This document shows positions 1 to 8,890 of a stretch of DNA of 19,775 nucleotides, piece after piece. Numbering within the stretch: the first letter of the stretch is position 1; each line of letters opens with the position of its first letter. A program made the position numbers and the translations under genes. This stretch comes from Smittium culicis (taxonomy: Eukaryota > Kickxellomycota > Harpellomycetes > Harpellales > Legeriomycetaceae). The notes beneath the pieces were generated by a model. That model saw nothing but the letters and a program-made list of their open reading frames with translations. It was not told the origin of the DNA and did not search any database. The stretch lies in contig LSSN01001676.1 of the NCBI GenBank assembly GCA_001970855.1, forward strand, positions 1-19,775. Direction: 5' to 3'.

Positions 1-16
1 GGGGGGGGGGGGGGGG
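1..16. repeat. G16 homopolymer at window start
   Basis: Sixteen consecutive G open the window, in DNA that is otherwise A/T dominated. A run like this at the first base is more typical of a contig edge or sequencing artefact (two-colour chemistry reads absent signal as G) than of biology. A real G-tract cannot be excluded. Confidence 0.9.
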
Positions 17-544
17 TAAGAAGCAATAAAGATAAAATAAGGCAGGATAGAAGTTTAATGATAAAAAATGAGAAAATTATAGGCAACGAAAAAAGTGAGA
101 GAAGTGTTAATATGAGATGAATTCTATTGGACAAACGTCAATACGTAAACAAAGAAGAGTTAAAAGATATGGAGAAATAATAAATGTATAATGATAAATA
201 TATCAATAGTCTATATTGATAATGCATGAGCATATATAACTAATATATTAAAGAAATAGACAAAATACTGCAAGGAATAACAAAAGACAGAAATAATAGA
301 GAGGATAATAATTAGAAAGTGAGTAATAAAATAAAGTGCTAATAAAGGTGTTACATCTTTTTATTATTATTTGGGGGGGTATTGGATAATAATTTTTTAA
401 ATAAGTTTGAGATGAAAAAGAATGTAGTTTATTAAATTTTGTAAATGAAGCTGAATTTTATTTTAATGGATTGAGAAAGATATATAAATTTTTTTAAAGG
501 ATTTTTTTTTTTTGGGAGAATGATTAAGAAAGGTAGGAAGAGTT
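17..544. other. Purine-rich intergenic DNA, 3' flank of CKS1
   Basis: No coding region seen. The plus strand is rich in A and G with several homopolymers (G7 near 373, T and A runs near 490-512). A TTTATT at 428-433 reads AATAAA on the minus strand, about 110 nt past the CKS1 stop, and could serve as a poly(A) signal. Confidence 0.5.
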
Positions 545-1121
545 CTATTGAGGTTTTCCAAATGGATATTTAACTTGGTAATCGCGCTCTCTTTTGAAGA
601 GTAGTACATGAGGCTCAGGAGCTAGTGGTTATAAAATAAAAAGGAAAATCATTAGTATTAGGATCAGATGAGGAAATAAAGGGAAGCTGAGGAAATTAGA
701 TATTTAGGGAAAATGAAATTACCATGAACCATATAGTGTTCCCAACCAGGAGATTGTCGTACGCCTAAGCCTCGCCATTCCTTTTCTTGCATGATTCTAT
801 TAGGGTTAGGAAGATACTTTCTTAGAGGTTCAGGGAGCGTTACGTGTCGATATTCAAATTCATCATCTAAGTTAAATGAGAAGCGATAGAAGAAGGAAAG
901 AGGTTAAGATTATATTTACAAGTAGGAAGAATGAGAATGGATTATAAAAAAGATGACGAATAAATAGGAAAAGAATAGAAGAAATAAAGTAGAAAAAGAA
1001 AATAATTAGAGAAGGAGGACGTACCATAGTATCGTTCAGAGTAGTAGATCTCACCTTCATACTTTTCAATATCGAGTTTTTTCTGCTCTTCGGAAGTCAA
1101 TTTACGAGAATTCAAAGACAT
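545..1121 (-). CDS. CKS1: Cyclin-dependent kinase regulatory subunit CKS1 (3 exons)
   Basis: Small adaptor that binds CDKs and docks phosphorylated partners. Exons on the minus strand are 1121-1025, 866-723 and 621-545, giving 105 residues that end in TAG. Both introns interrupt codons after the first base, and the joined frame is continuous. Residues 30-44 align with the family core ([17 protein letters not shown]), 63-77 read [15 protein letters not shown], and the beta-hinge at 80-85 is HAPEPH followed by VLLFKR. The five residues that form the phosphate pocket in yeast Cks1 have equivalents R30, R64, S71, W74 and R91, so the protein should be functional. The start is the first ATG, 14 codons before the conserved part. 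The N-terminal RKLTSEEQ also resembles yeast (GRKLTDQE). The C-terminal tail is short and lacks the yeast poly-Gln stretch. Family assignment is firm; exact splice sites are inferred from GT-AG and frame. Confidence 0.95.
622..722 (-). other. CKS1 intron 2 (101 nt) with TACTAAT branch site
   Basis: Starts GTAATT and ends AACCACTAG. A TACTAAT on the minus strand (657-651) lies about 30 nt before the acceptor, where a branch point is expected. Removing it rebuilds the HAPEPH hinge, with an Ala codon split by the intron. Confidence 0.9.
867..1024 (-). other. CKS1 intron 1 (158 nt)
   Basis: Starts GTACGT and ends TTTAACTTAG on the minus strand. Removing it joins Tyr32 to the Asp-Asp-Glu-Phe of the CKS core. 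It is pyrimidine-rich and has no strong TACTAAC branch site. Confidence 0.9.
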
Positions 1122-2082
1122 TTTTATTTTGGAGAGGAGGGCGATAGAATTTTAATAAGGAAGCAAAGGTAATGGTATGTAAGAGTAGAATGGGGAAAAG
1201 AAAGCAGGGAAATATAAAATATATGCAGTACGAGTTTACAGCAGCTCTATTCGGCAATTAGATCAATGAGCACTCGAAAGTAAATACAATTGTATGATTT
1301 AGTATAAGGGAAGAATATAGTTAATGACTTATAAGGAAAGAAGGGTAGGTATAGAGGGTATTGTAGATTGGAACGATCAGTATGGGCAATAAATAATAGA
1401 CTGAAAGCAGGTGAGATCGAGTCTAATAAAAGAAACTAAAAACTTAAGAGATTTGCTGAAGGAAGATAGTGGATATAATTTTGGTAGAATAAAAAATGGA
1501 GACAAAATATTTCTGGGAAAGAGAGTAAAATAATAATTAAGCGGAAAATTATAATAAAAGCTCCAACGTTAAATAAGCCAATATTTGATTTAGTTTTTAT
1601 TTTCAAGAGAAAATAAGTAGACTGTATTTAATTCTACGTTAACGACTTTTTCTAATTTTCGTGATCTTTTTTTTTTTTTTTTTTATATATAAAGTCGAAT
1701 TTGGATTTACGCGAATGTTTTCTTTTTCTTTTATATTTTTTTTTTGGATGCTAGCAAAAACAAAAGTAAAAATATAAACAAAACAGAGAAAAACAACAAC
1801 AAAACATTGCGCGATTATTGGAGGAAACTTAATTACTGGATTTGGTTTTTTGTTCAATTACATAACTTCGTTTCGGCAACGCTCATTTACGTCCTCCACT
1901 TCCCTGCTATTACTAATTCGTGTTTTGTGCAGCGCTGCGTTGCTATTTATATACACTTATACGCATGTTTTTGCCTAAAGAAGAGTTTCTAGAAATAGTT
2001 TTATCGTCTTATGTTTTTTTATTTTTTTATTTTGTATCCTGTATGAGCTACTATAGAGTCTGGTGCTGTATTTTGATTTTAG
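1122..2082. promoter_or_regulatory. Divergent intergenic region with strand-asymmetry switch
   Basis: From 1122 to about 1600 the plus strand is purine-rich, so the CKS1-coding strand is pyrimidine-rich upstream of its start. From about 1620 to 1745 the plus strand turns pyrimidine-rich, including T18 at 1667-1684 and a T/C block at 1718-1745. This is the pattern of two CT-rich fungal promoters placed back to back. At 1910-1930 the plus strand has TACTAAT followed by a pyrimidine-rich stretch ending TTTTGTGCAG, which looks like the 3' end of an intron belonging to a plus-strand gene. I could not define its upstream exons. Confidence 0.4.
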
Positions 2083-2220
2083 TCTAACTCTAAACTGGCT
2101 TTCACACCTAAAAAAAAATTATCCAGCATTAAGGTACAGGTTATTTTTATGGACGCTACGCCGATACCATTGGACAAAAAGCTTTATGCGAATAGTAGTT
2201 TTCCAAAGCAATCATTGTAA
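2083..2220 (+). CDS. Candidate terminal exon of an unrecognised plus-strand gene
   Basis: The frame opens directly after a possible acceptor (TTGATTTTAG ending at 2082) and runs 45 codons to TAA, with a mixed, protein-like composition. It begins SNSKLAFTPKKKLSS and contains VIFMDATPIPLDKKLY, ending FPKQSL. In-frame TAG sits exactly at the presumed splice junction, so it must be joined to an upstream exon or start at the internal Met (about residue 23). A 65-codon frame overlapping it (2063-2260) is Trp/His/Cys-rich and less protein-like. Upstream exons are not resolved; a piece near 1940-2000 downstream of a TACTAAT/GTGCAG acceptor is possible. Function unknown. Confidence 0.35.
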   Translation, partial: SNSKLAFTPKKKLSSIKVQVIFMDATPIPLDKKLYANSSFPKQSL

Positions 2221-2784
2221 CATCTATTCCTATAAGATAAAAAAGATGCATTGCGTCTAGAACTCAAGTCCTAATAATACTTTTCATTTTTATCCAAATA
2301 TATATATTATATAGCAGTCGCTCTCAATTAGTGTGCTGATCTTAATAGACACACTGACAGAACTTTACGGATTTTCTTTTTAATTTTATAAGCTATTTTT
2401 TATAGTCTTCAGCCAACTTTAAACCAAACTAATATTTCTCGTTATCGCAAGCTAACATTTAATGATTCGATTAATAGTATTTATAATTTGTTTTAAAAAC
2501 GCAGAATCATATAAAATCATTTCAATCTTAGTAGGTTCTAATCCCATAAAAATTTCTGATTATCCAAATTATAAAAAAAATATCAGAGATGAATAAATTG
2601 TGATATATACAAGTATCTGGTGATAATTAATTTTTCAATCTATAAATATAAAAATACAAGATAAAATAAATAAGTATGCAAAAATAAAAAAGTGTAATTA
2701 ATATCATTTATTAAATAGTCGATTTTAGTAATACGGCACCATTCGCCCATCACCACAATTCCAGCAATAATTAAAAGTATATTA
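2221..2784. other. AT-rich convergent intergenic region
   Basis: No coding region supported. It contains AT dinucleotide repeats near 2300-2315. TTTATT at 2707-2712 (AATAAA on the minus strand, about 75 nt past the metalloreductase stop) is a possible poly(A) signal. Confidence 0.4.
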
Positions 2785-4887
2785 TCACACTTGTTCAGAA
2801 TAAACTATCTGTCCTTTTAATGGTGAGTTTGATATTTTTCTATTATTTCCACGCCGATTAATAGGTTGTTCAATGTTTCTGATCACTTCTTCGTGGTACT
2901 TATTGTATTTTGCAATGTTCCGACTATACTGGCTGAAATTGCTACCACTACTTGGCTTTGATGAAATTCTAATTTGGTTAATGTAAAAATCATTGATGTA
3001 TTTTGCTTTGTTTATGTTACTATTAGTTACATCAAAATTTTTGTTATAGTTATCTGCTGCTTCGTTAACAAAGCTAGGCGGTTTCCATGTGCTGTTATAG
3101 TGTCTATAGCTCGCTGGGTAGTATTCGTGTCCAACTGAGTGTATCGCTTCCCTTTCTGTTGGGAACCCAGCAGTTCCTTGCTCGATCCTGTTGATGTATA
3201 AGTATATTGGCGGAAACATCAATAAAAGCTTTAGGGTGATGACTGTAACAGGCAAAATGCTTGCAAACATAAATATTGGCGGGAATGAAATCGGTCCAGA
3301 ATCACTGATTGTATACTTCCTAATACATGACAAAAAAACGTGCGCAACTGACATCCAAATACACAGCCAGCCGCACCTACTCATAATAAAATGGAACTCC
3401 CTCTTATTAAGCTTTTGGATCGTGCAATTTAGTATCGCTGCTATCAGTTGGCATAGTAGCAATGTAAATCCAAAAACAGCACATAAAATTCCGAAATTTT
3501 CTATAGTTGAGAAAGTTCCTTTATCAACACCAGCAAAATTTATAAACACTACGTGCATAAAAATACAAACTGCTGATATAACTCCATACTGCAGCCGATA
3601 ATCCAGCCAGCTACTCAAATAACTCGATTCGTTCAAGCAGACACGCTTGTTAATCAAAACACGGATTTTAACGATTAGTGCTGGTAAAAATGTCAAGCTA
3701 AGAACTGATATCCCGGTAGAGCTAAAGCTCATCGAAACTGTTTTAATTAAATAAAAATTATTTCCTACTGTGCTAGTGTATATCTGTTCGCGTAATGTTG
3801 TTAGTATAAACATTAGCGTAAAAATAATTGAAGAAACGACGCCAGGAACAGACCACTTGCTGAACAGCTCAAACGATCTGTACTCAATATCAGCTGAGCT
3901 AGTAAGCAGCCCGCTAAGTACAGGAACTACTCCGATCTCGCGTAGCATGTAGCAAACTCTCTGCGCAGCAAATGCACTGTTAGATGCAACTGGTGTTGAA
4001 AGTACCGCATTGTTATACGGATTAGACAGCTCGATTGCAGATATGTTTGAAAGCGCTTTAACAACATATGATTTGGGCAGTAACGATTGAATCCTTTCGG
4101 CAAGGGAAAATTCGTAGCAGTCATTACCAAGGAAATCGAAATAGTAATCATCACTATCCCGACAGCTTTTTTTCCTGTAGTGCGAACCGTTACCTTTCAA
4201 TTCAGCAAGTACATCGTCGCTGCGCCTTTTGAATTTCTCTCTCCCTGGCCTCAGTTTGGACTTGTGTCCAAATCTGAGCGAATAGTTCGAAACGTCAACT
4301 ATTGTGTACCCATCTAATAATGGAAGCATAATGCGGCAAAAATTATAGTGCTCAGTGTGTGGAATTGCCAGTATTACTAGCTTTGATCGAGTTTGAAGAA
4401 TCGCATTTTCGTAGCTCGTTGGTGCTGTTGGCGGAGATATGTAATCTTCAGAAAACGACGGAATCCCACCGCCGCTCGCTCCTTTAGCGAAACTACCTCT
4501 ATAGCTTTCATTTATATTATTGTTTGTATCACCATCTCTTCCTCCTCCTCCAGATCCACTTACATCAGCCCTTCCATTTTCACACGCCCTCGTCCCTATA
4601 TTCACCTTGAACCCAGATATAGCTAATCTATAGCTTATTTGCTTTCCAAACTGCCCATACCCAATAACACAAATGTCACTAAACTGAACCTTACTCCTTA
4701 TTTGGCTAAACGTCCGTCTAATCGCCACACCACTGCCAATTCTATTACCCCTCCTACTTGTAGATGGAAGTACAGCAGTTTCTGAATTCGCAGGCGTATA
4801 TTGCTTAAACTCGTTCCCAAATATATCAGTTTCTCTAATGTTTTTATTTTCTTCCAACAACTGTCTCTCGTCGTCTTTATCGTTCAT
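2785..4887 (-). CDS. STEAP-family metalloreductase (FNO-like domain plus six-helix heme domain)
   Basis: Predicted transmembrane NADPH-dependent ferric/cupric reductase of 700 residues in one exon. Residues 70-100 form a Rossmann fold with GYGQFG at 76-81; DVSN (198-201), LPKSYVVKALSNISA (270-284) and REIGVVPVLSG (316-326) follow the STEAP oxidoreductase domain in order. About six membrane helices follow (roughly 348-366, 388-408, 433-452, 464-488, 503-521, 535-560). H445 (after SWLDYRLQYG) and H516 (after REFHFIMSRCGW) match the two axial heme ligands of STEAP proteins. The helix-6 end KLLLMFPP..INRIEQG mirrors the family C-terminus. Differences from animal STEAPs of under 500 residues are two long hydrophilic insertions in the oxidoreductase domain (about 102-165 and 203-258) and an added Asn-rich cytosolic tail of about 130 residues. 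Membrane location (plasma or endosomal) is inference. Family assignment is strong; substrate is not provable from sequence. Confidence 0.92.
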   Translation of the reverse strand: MNDKDDERQLLEENKNIRETDIFGNEFKQYTPANSETAVLPSTSRRGNRIGSGVAIRRTFSQIRSKVQFSDICVIGYGQFGKQISYRLAISGFKVNIGTRACENGRADVSGSGGGGRDGDTNNNINESYRGSFAKGASGGGIPSFSEDYISPPTAPTSYENAILQTRSKLVILAIPHTEHYNFCRIMLPLLDGYTIVDVSNYSLRFGHKSKLRPGREKFKRRSDDVLAELKGNGSHYRKKSCRDSDDYYFDFLGNDCYEFSLAERIQSLLPKSYVVKALSNISAIELSNPYNNAVLSTPVASNSAFAAQRVCYMLREIGVVPVLSGLLTSSADIEYRSFELFSKWSVPGVVSSIIFTLMFILTTLREQIYTSTVGNNFYLIKTVSMSFSSTGISVLSLTFLPALIVKIRVLINKRVCLNESSYLSSWLDYRLQYGVISAVCIFMHVVFINFAGVDKGTFSTIENFGILCAVFGFTLLLCQLIAAILNCTIQKLNKREFHFIMSRCGWLCIWMSVAHVFLSCIRKYTISDSGPISFPPIFMFASILPVTVITLKLLLMFPPIYLYINRIEQGTAGFPTEREAIHSVGHEYYPASYRHYNSTWKPPSFVNEAADNYNKNFDVTNSNINKAKYINDFYINQIRISSKPSSGSNFSQYSRNIAKYNKYHEEVIRNIEQPINRRGNNRKISNSPLKGQIVYSEQV

Positions 4888-6691
4888 TTATATAGTATAT
4901 TCTCTATTCTAATAAATTCTATCTTAATTATTCCTCCTTTCGATCAGAGTTTCTCGGTTTTTATTACATACATTTATTTCTTGCGTATACACAACTGAAG
5001 ATAAAAAAAATATTTAAGCGCTAAAATAAATATTTTAAAAAATTTTCTATATTAAAAGATAAAAAAATAATACATTTCTTGAAAAATGAAGCTTGGTTAT
5101 TGCCATATCCAGAGCTTATTTACGTAGAAAATAATAGCAGTATCACAAAAACGCGAATTTCAAACATATTTAATTCTATGTTTTCTATTCTCAACTTGCT
5201 ATGTATTTAAAAATCAAAAATCGAATACTTCAAACAAATAAAATTATAAAATTAAAGTAAATTAACTAAATTGATACGGATAATAACAAATATTGTTTGG
5301 ATAAATAAACAATTCATAACTGAAAAATTAGTATGTGGAGATTAACAAAAAATAGATAATCCTGCCTAAGCAAAAAAAAAGATATATAGTAAACCTCATG
5401 TACACATAGAGTAATTACTATTATAGATAAATTAAAAAAAATTATAGTCCTATGTGCGCTCATATTCCTGGTTGGATATAAAAAATTGCCAATACATGCG
5501 GAGTTGATTAATTTTAAAAATTCAATATTTCTAAAAATCGAATAAGAACTAGCTTTTTTTTTTAATGAATAGCGAGTATCTTGATATTTTCACTTTATAT
5601 TTTCATTAAGACAGTATAATAATATAGCTGTTAGTTCTAGTAAAAATAATCACTCTTTATAAAAAAAAATTCAAAAATTCTGTAGCAGGTAATTATGATT
5701 CAATTTAGGGCATATTAAGCAAGTACTAGTGCCATTAAAAAATCTCCTCATTATTCTTTGTATATTATTTATTTTTCAAATATTTTCTAACAAACGACTA
5801 TTTAATAGCTGTATTAAAATTATGCTTGAGGGCTATCATGTATAATAGAATGTTTAAATCGGCTTACAACTATAAATTATTTTATAACTCTTTCTCGACA
5901 TCGTTAGTTAACACACTTGAATATAGGCCCAGATAATCAATGTGTGTGTATCTAAAATATTAGTAAAACATTATAAGAGAGTGCGAAAAAAGTGATGCAA
6001 CTTGAAAGTATCTAGGTTTTAGGATATTTGTATTTACTGCCTATTTGTTTAAATTCTATTCACAGCGAGATTGTCAAGAATAGTCAATGTTTTGGTGTGA
6101 TTTTTATTTATCGATAAGCGAATTCTTGGGTATAGTTATCCATTAAAATATTCCTCGGTATATAGTTTTATTATGTTGATACTGTGTGAATATCCAACTA
6201 GTTTAAAGTTTTAGTAAAACCTAAATAATTAGAGTTTTTTTTATACATTTGTTAGTAAAACTCGAGAATTAAAATTGCGGTTGAGATTTGGCCTGATAAT
6301 AATTCAAAGTGCGCCAAGAAATTCAAAAAATAAAAATTAAATTATTAATTGGCAAATCACAGATAAGCAAATACTTTTTCCATACTTTTACAGAAAAAGA
6401 AACATACCGCTATTTTATGCAGTATCTGCTGAAAAAAAAAAAAATTAAAAAAAGAGACAAAGCCCCTAAACCCGTGCAAATACTCGAATATTTTATTTTT
6501 CTCCTTTATTTAACTACACTAAATTTGCACAAAGCCTTTTAATAATCGCTAAATTTTGGATGAGAAAATTAAATTAAATTAAAATTCTGACTCTTACCTT
6601 CGTAGCTCAAAATAACCTAGAAGAATTATAGAGACGCTATAATAATAATTCAAGTTTGAAAAAGGGTAAAATATATATTTGAAACAAGCAA
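4888..6691. other. Long AT-rich intergenic region with two open fragments
   Basis: The first part is presumably the metalloreductase promoter (pyrimidine-rich on the plus strand at 4888-4985, so purine-rich on its own strand). No complete gene is supported. Two plus-strand open frames without a convincing start codon stand out: 5025-5210 (61 codons) and 6303-6542 (79 codons). They are described separately as observations. A TACTAAC on the minus strand (6257-6251) has no clear partner exon. Confidence 0.4.
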
Positions 6692-6901
6692 ATGAGTAAT
6701 CCGAACAGCCATAGCAATGAGTATGAGGATTGTCTTTCCTGCAGAATAATCGGTGCGTCAACTTTCACAGGCTTAGGAGTATACACACTGTATCAGAGAT
6801 CAATAATAAACAAAACCCATCCGAAACCAAGTTCTAAATATGGATTAGCAGTATTAGGGGCTGGACTTATAAGCGCTGGTGTATACAGATTGTTCATGTA
6901 A
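6692..6901 (+). CDS. DMAC1/DUF4536-like small mitochondrial membrane protein
   Basis: A 69-residue protein with a CLSC motif (Cys14, Cys17) directly before a first hydrophobic segment (about 18-34) and a second hydrophobic segment near the C-terminus (about 50-67, rich in Gly and Ala). The CxxCR-(I/V)-(I/L)-x-G...G-x-Y pattern matches the family of human DMAC1 (TMEM261), where CWSCRVLSGLG precedes the first helix; DMAC1 assists assembly of the distal membrane arm of complex I, and a yeast relative exists although yeast lacks complex I. Both helices are likely in the mitochondrial inner membrane. Start chosen as the only upstream in-frame ATG. Possible poly(A) signals AATAAA at 6925-6930 and 6975-6980. 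Because the protein is short the assignment is good but not certain. Confidence 0.75.
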   Translation: MSNPNSHSNEYEDCLSCRIIGASTFTGLGVYTLYQRSIINKTHPKPSSKYGLAVLGAGLISAGVYRLFM

Positions 6902-7454
6902 CTTCGAGCATAAATTTAACTAAAAATAAAAAGAAGGTACTATAATATATAAATGAAAAATTCTTCTTGATTTCAATAAATGCAATTTTATTAAATTAAA
7001 AATTTTAAATTTGTAAATACAACTGCCCAATGGATGATAGTATGAATACTCTTCGCTAAATAATATTTCAAACTTTGATTTTTACATAAGCTGAAATTGA
7101 TCTAATATTTTTTATTATTCAAAAAAAAAATTATAAAAACCACAACTATAATACATATTTTAACTACCTTATCTTTTAATATAATTTATAGTATTAATTT
7201 AAAAATAAATTATAATATCATACCAAAAAAACCCTAACTTTAGTATTAATGATTGATATCGTTTTTTGTTAAATTAACTTTACTCTAAATATTAACAGAT
7301 ATCTCGGAATTTGTCAAAATATTAATAGCTTTAATTAAAACGTACTTAAGATACTATATCCAGATATACAATTTGGAGCAATATTTTTATCTATTACCTC
7401 ATCACCGATTGGCAATAAGCGAAAATTTTCAGAAATATAGTTTATATCGCAAAA
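6902..7454. other. AT-rich intergenic region upstream of AP endonuclease
   Basis: No coding region seen. It holds the 3' flank of the DMAC1-like gene and presumably the promoter of the AP endonuclease, in very A/T-rich DNA with no motif I can name. Confidence 0.4.
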
Positions 7455-8890
7455 ATGACGGCCCCAAGATCATCAGCACGATTATTGAACAAGGCAGCCC
7501 AAAATTTAACCGAAACAAGTAATTCAAAACCCGCTTCATCTACTATACTGAAAAAAAATACTAAAGCCACCGAAAAGGTTAAATCAGATAAACCTATTAA
7601 AGTTTCAAAAACTTCAAAAATCCAAGATTTAGCTAAAGTTCAAACAGAGGAGGCACATGAGGATCAAAAGAGCCTTAAAAAGAACAAAGAGGCTGGAATT
7701 AAACGTACAAGATCTGAATCAAAAGGAGAAAGCAATAATGATGAAATCGAGAAAGACACCGAATCTTCAGGAGAAATTGTTAAAGCTGAAAGCAAAGAAA
7801 CCACAAAAAGCAAAGTAGAGAGTAGCAAAAAAGTCAAGATGAGCGAACTGAGCCAAAAAGATGCCGAAAATGTTGGCATAGAGAAGAAAAATTATCCTAA
7901 CAACAAAGTGATGCCTACAGATTACTCGTTTATTAAAGAAAAACCAGAAGGTTGCTTAAAAATCGTATCATACAATGTGAATTCGTTATCTGCAGCAATT
8001 AAAAAGGGATTTAAGGAATATGTAAAAGCAGAGAATCCGGATATTCTGTGTCTGCAGGAGACAAAGCTTAATACTCCAATGGCCTTTTTGTTTACAAATG
8101 ACGAGTACCCATATATTACTTGGAACAGCAGCACGGCTAAAAAAGGATATTGTAAATGAACCAGTTTAATTAATATTTTCCTCAACTTTATTGCAAAATG
8201 TTATAAAATTTATATTATTATATAGCAAGAAGGAATGCGAATAGTTTAATATGAAAAAAAAATTAATGATAAATGTATATCTATTTTTTAAAAAAAAAAA
8301 AATCTATAGCCGGTACTGCAGTATTCTCAAAAATCAAGCCGCTAAAAGTGAGTAAGAAGCTTGGAATTCCCGAGTTCGATAATGAAGGACGTTTCATATC
8401 GCTTGAGTTCGAGACATTTTATTTGGTTGCTGCGTACGTGCCAAACTCAGGAATGAAGCTTGACAGGCTCGATAGCCGCAGGGAGTTTGATGCGAAGATG
8501 AACGAGTATTTGACAAGCCTCGAGAAAGATAAGCCAGTTATTTATACCGGAGATTTAAACGTTTCGCACAACGAGATAGATTTGGCCAGGCCAGATACTA
8601 ACCACAAAACAGCTGGGTTTACTGACAGCGAGAGAAAATCTTTCAGCCAAATACTGGAAACTAATAACAGAGTCGATACCTTCAGAGCTTTTTATCCAGA
8701 CGAAAGGATTGGTGGATATTCCTTCTACGGGTACAGGTTCAACGGAAGAGAAAAACTCACTGGTTGGAGACTTGACTATTTCGTTGTTTCTAGCTCGCTA
8801 TTCAGTAGAGTTAAAGATTCGTTCATCCGCAATGAATGTTATGGCGCTAGTGACCATGTTCCTATAGTCATGTACCTTTCAAACGAATAA
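7455..8890 (+). CDS. Class II AP endonuclease, exonuclease III / APE1 family (2 exons)
   Basis: Cleaves the DNA backbone 5' of abasic sites in base-excision repair. Exons 7455-8151 and 8310-8890 join at GGATATT/CCGG to restore the conserved GYSGTAVFSK (231-240), giving 425 residues. The catalytic set of human APE1 is complete: N174 (in VSYNVNS), E202 (LQETK), Y275 (AAYVPNSG), D314 and N316 (GDLNVSHNEID), D388 (GWRLDYF), D414 and H415 (GASDHVPI). Residues 1-165 are a Lys/Ser/Glu-rich, probably disordered N-terminal extension, with KRTRSE near 83 and SKKVK near 124 as possible nuclear signals. The nuclease domain is of normal size (about 260 residues). Compared with the N-terminal 60-residue tail of human APE1 the extension is longer. 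Without splicing the frame stops at 8159, so the intron is required. Nuclear location is inferred. Confidence 0.96.
8152..8309 (+). other. AP endonuclease intron (158 nt)
   Basis: Starts GTAAAT and ends AAATCTATAG, interrupting a Ser codon after its first base. It is A/T-rich with an A-tract of 13 just before the acceptor, where a pyrimidine tract would be more usual. No TACTAAC is seen; TTAATGA at about 8262-8268 is a possible branch site. Confidence 0.92.

Noticed and set aside
800..812. TTAGGGTTAGG telomere-like motif
   Set aside because: It lies inside CKS1 exon 2, where it encodes the Pro-Asn-Pro-Asn turn on the other strand, and is not repeated.
1367..1377. ATTGGAACGAT, as found in the U6 snRNA core
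   Set aside because: The following ACAGAGA box and the rest of U6 are absent; an 11-base chance match.
2083..2220. Resemblance of the terminal exon to the Atg12 ubiquitin-like domain
   Set aside because: Only a few scattered residues match, and no downstream exon with the conserved LYxxFG block and C-terminal Gly could be found.
2063..2260. 65-codon plus-strand frame
   Set aside because: Rich in Trp, His, Cys and Tyr, and overlaps a more protein-like frame preceded by an acceptor site.
3191..4626. Several plus-strand frames of 60-136 codons
   Set aside because: They are antisense to the STEAP-type gene, whose own frame has clear homology.
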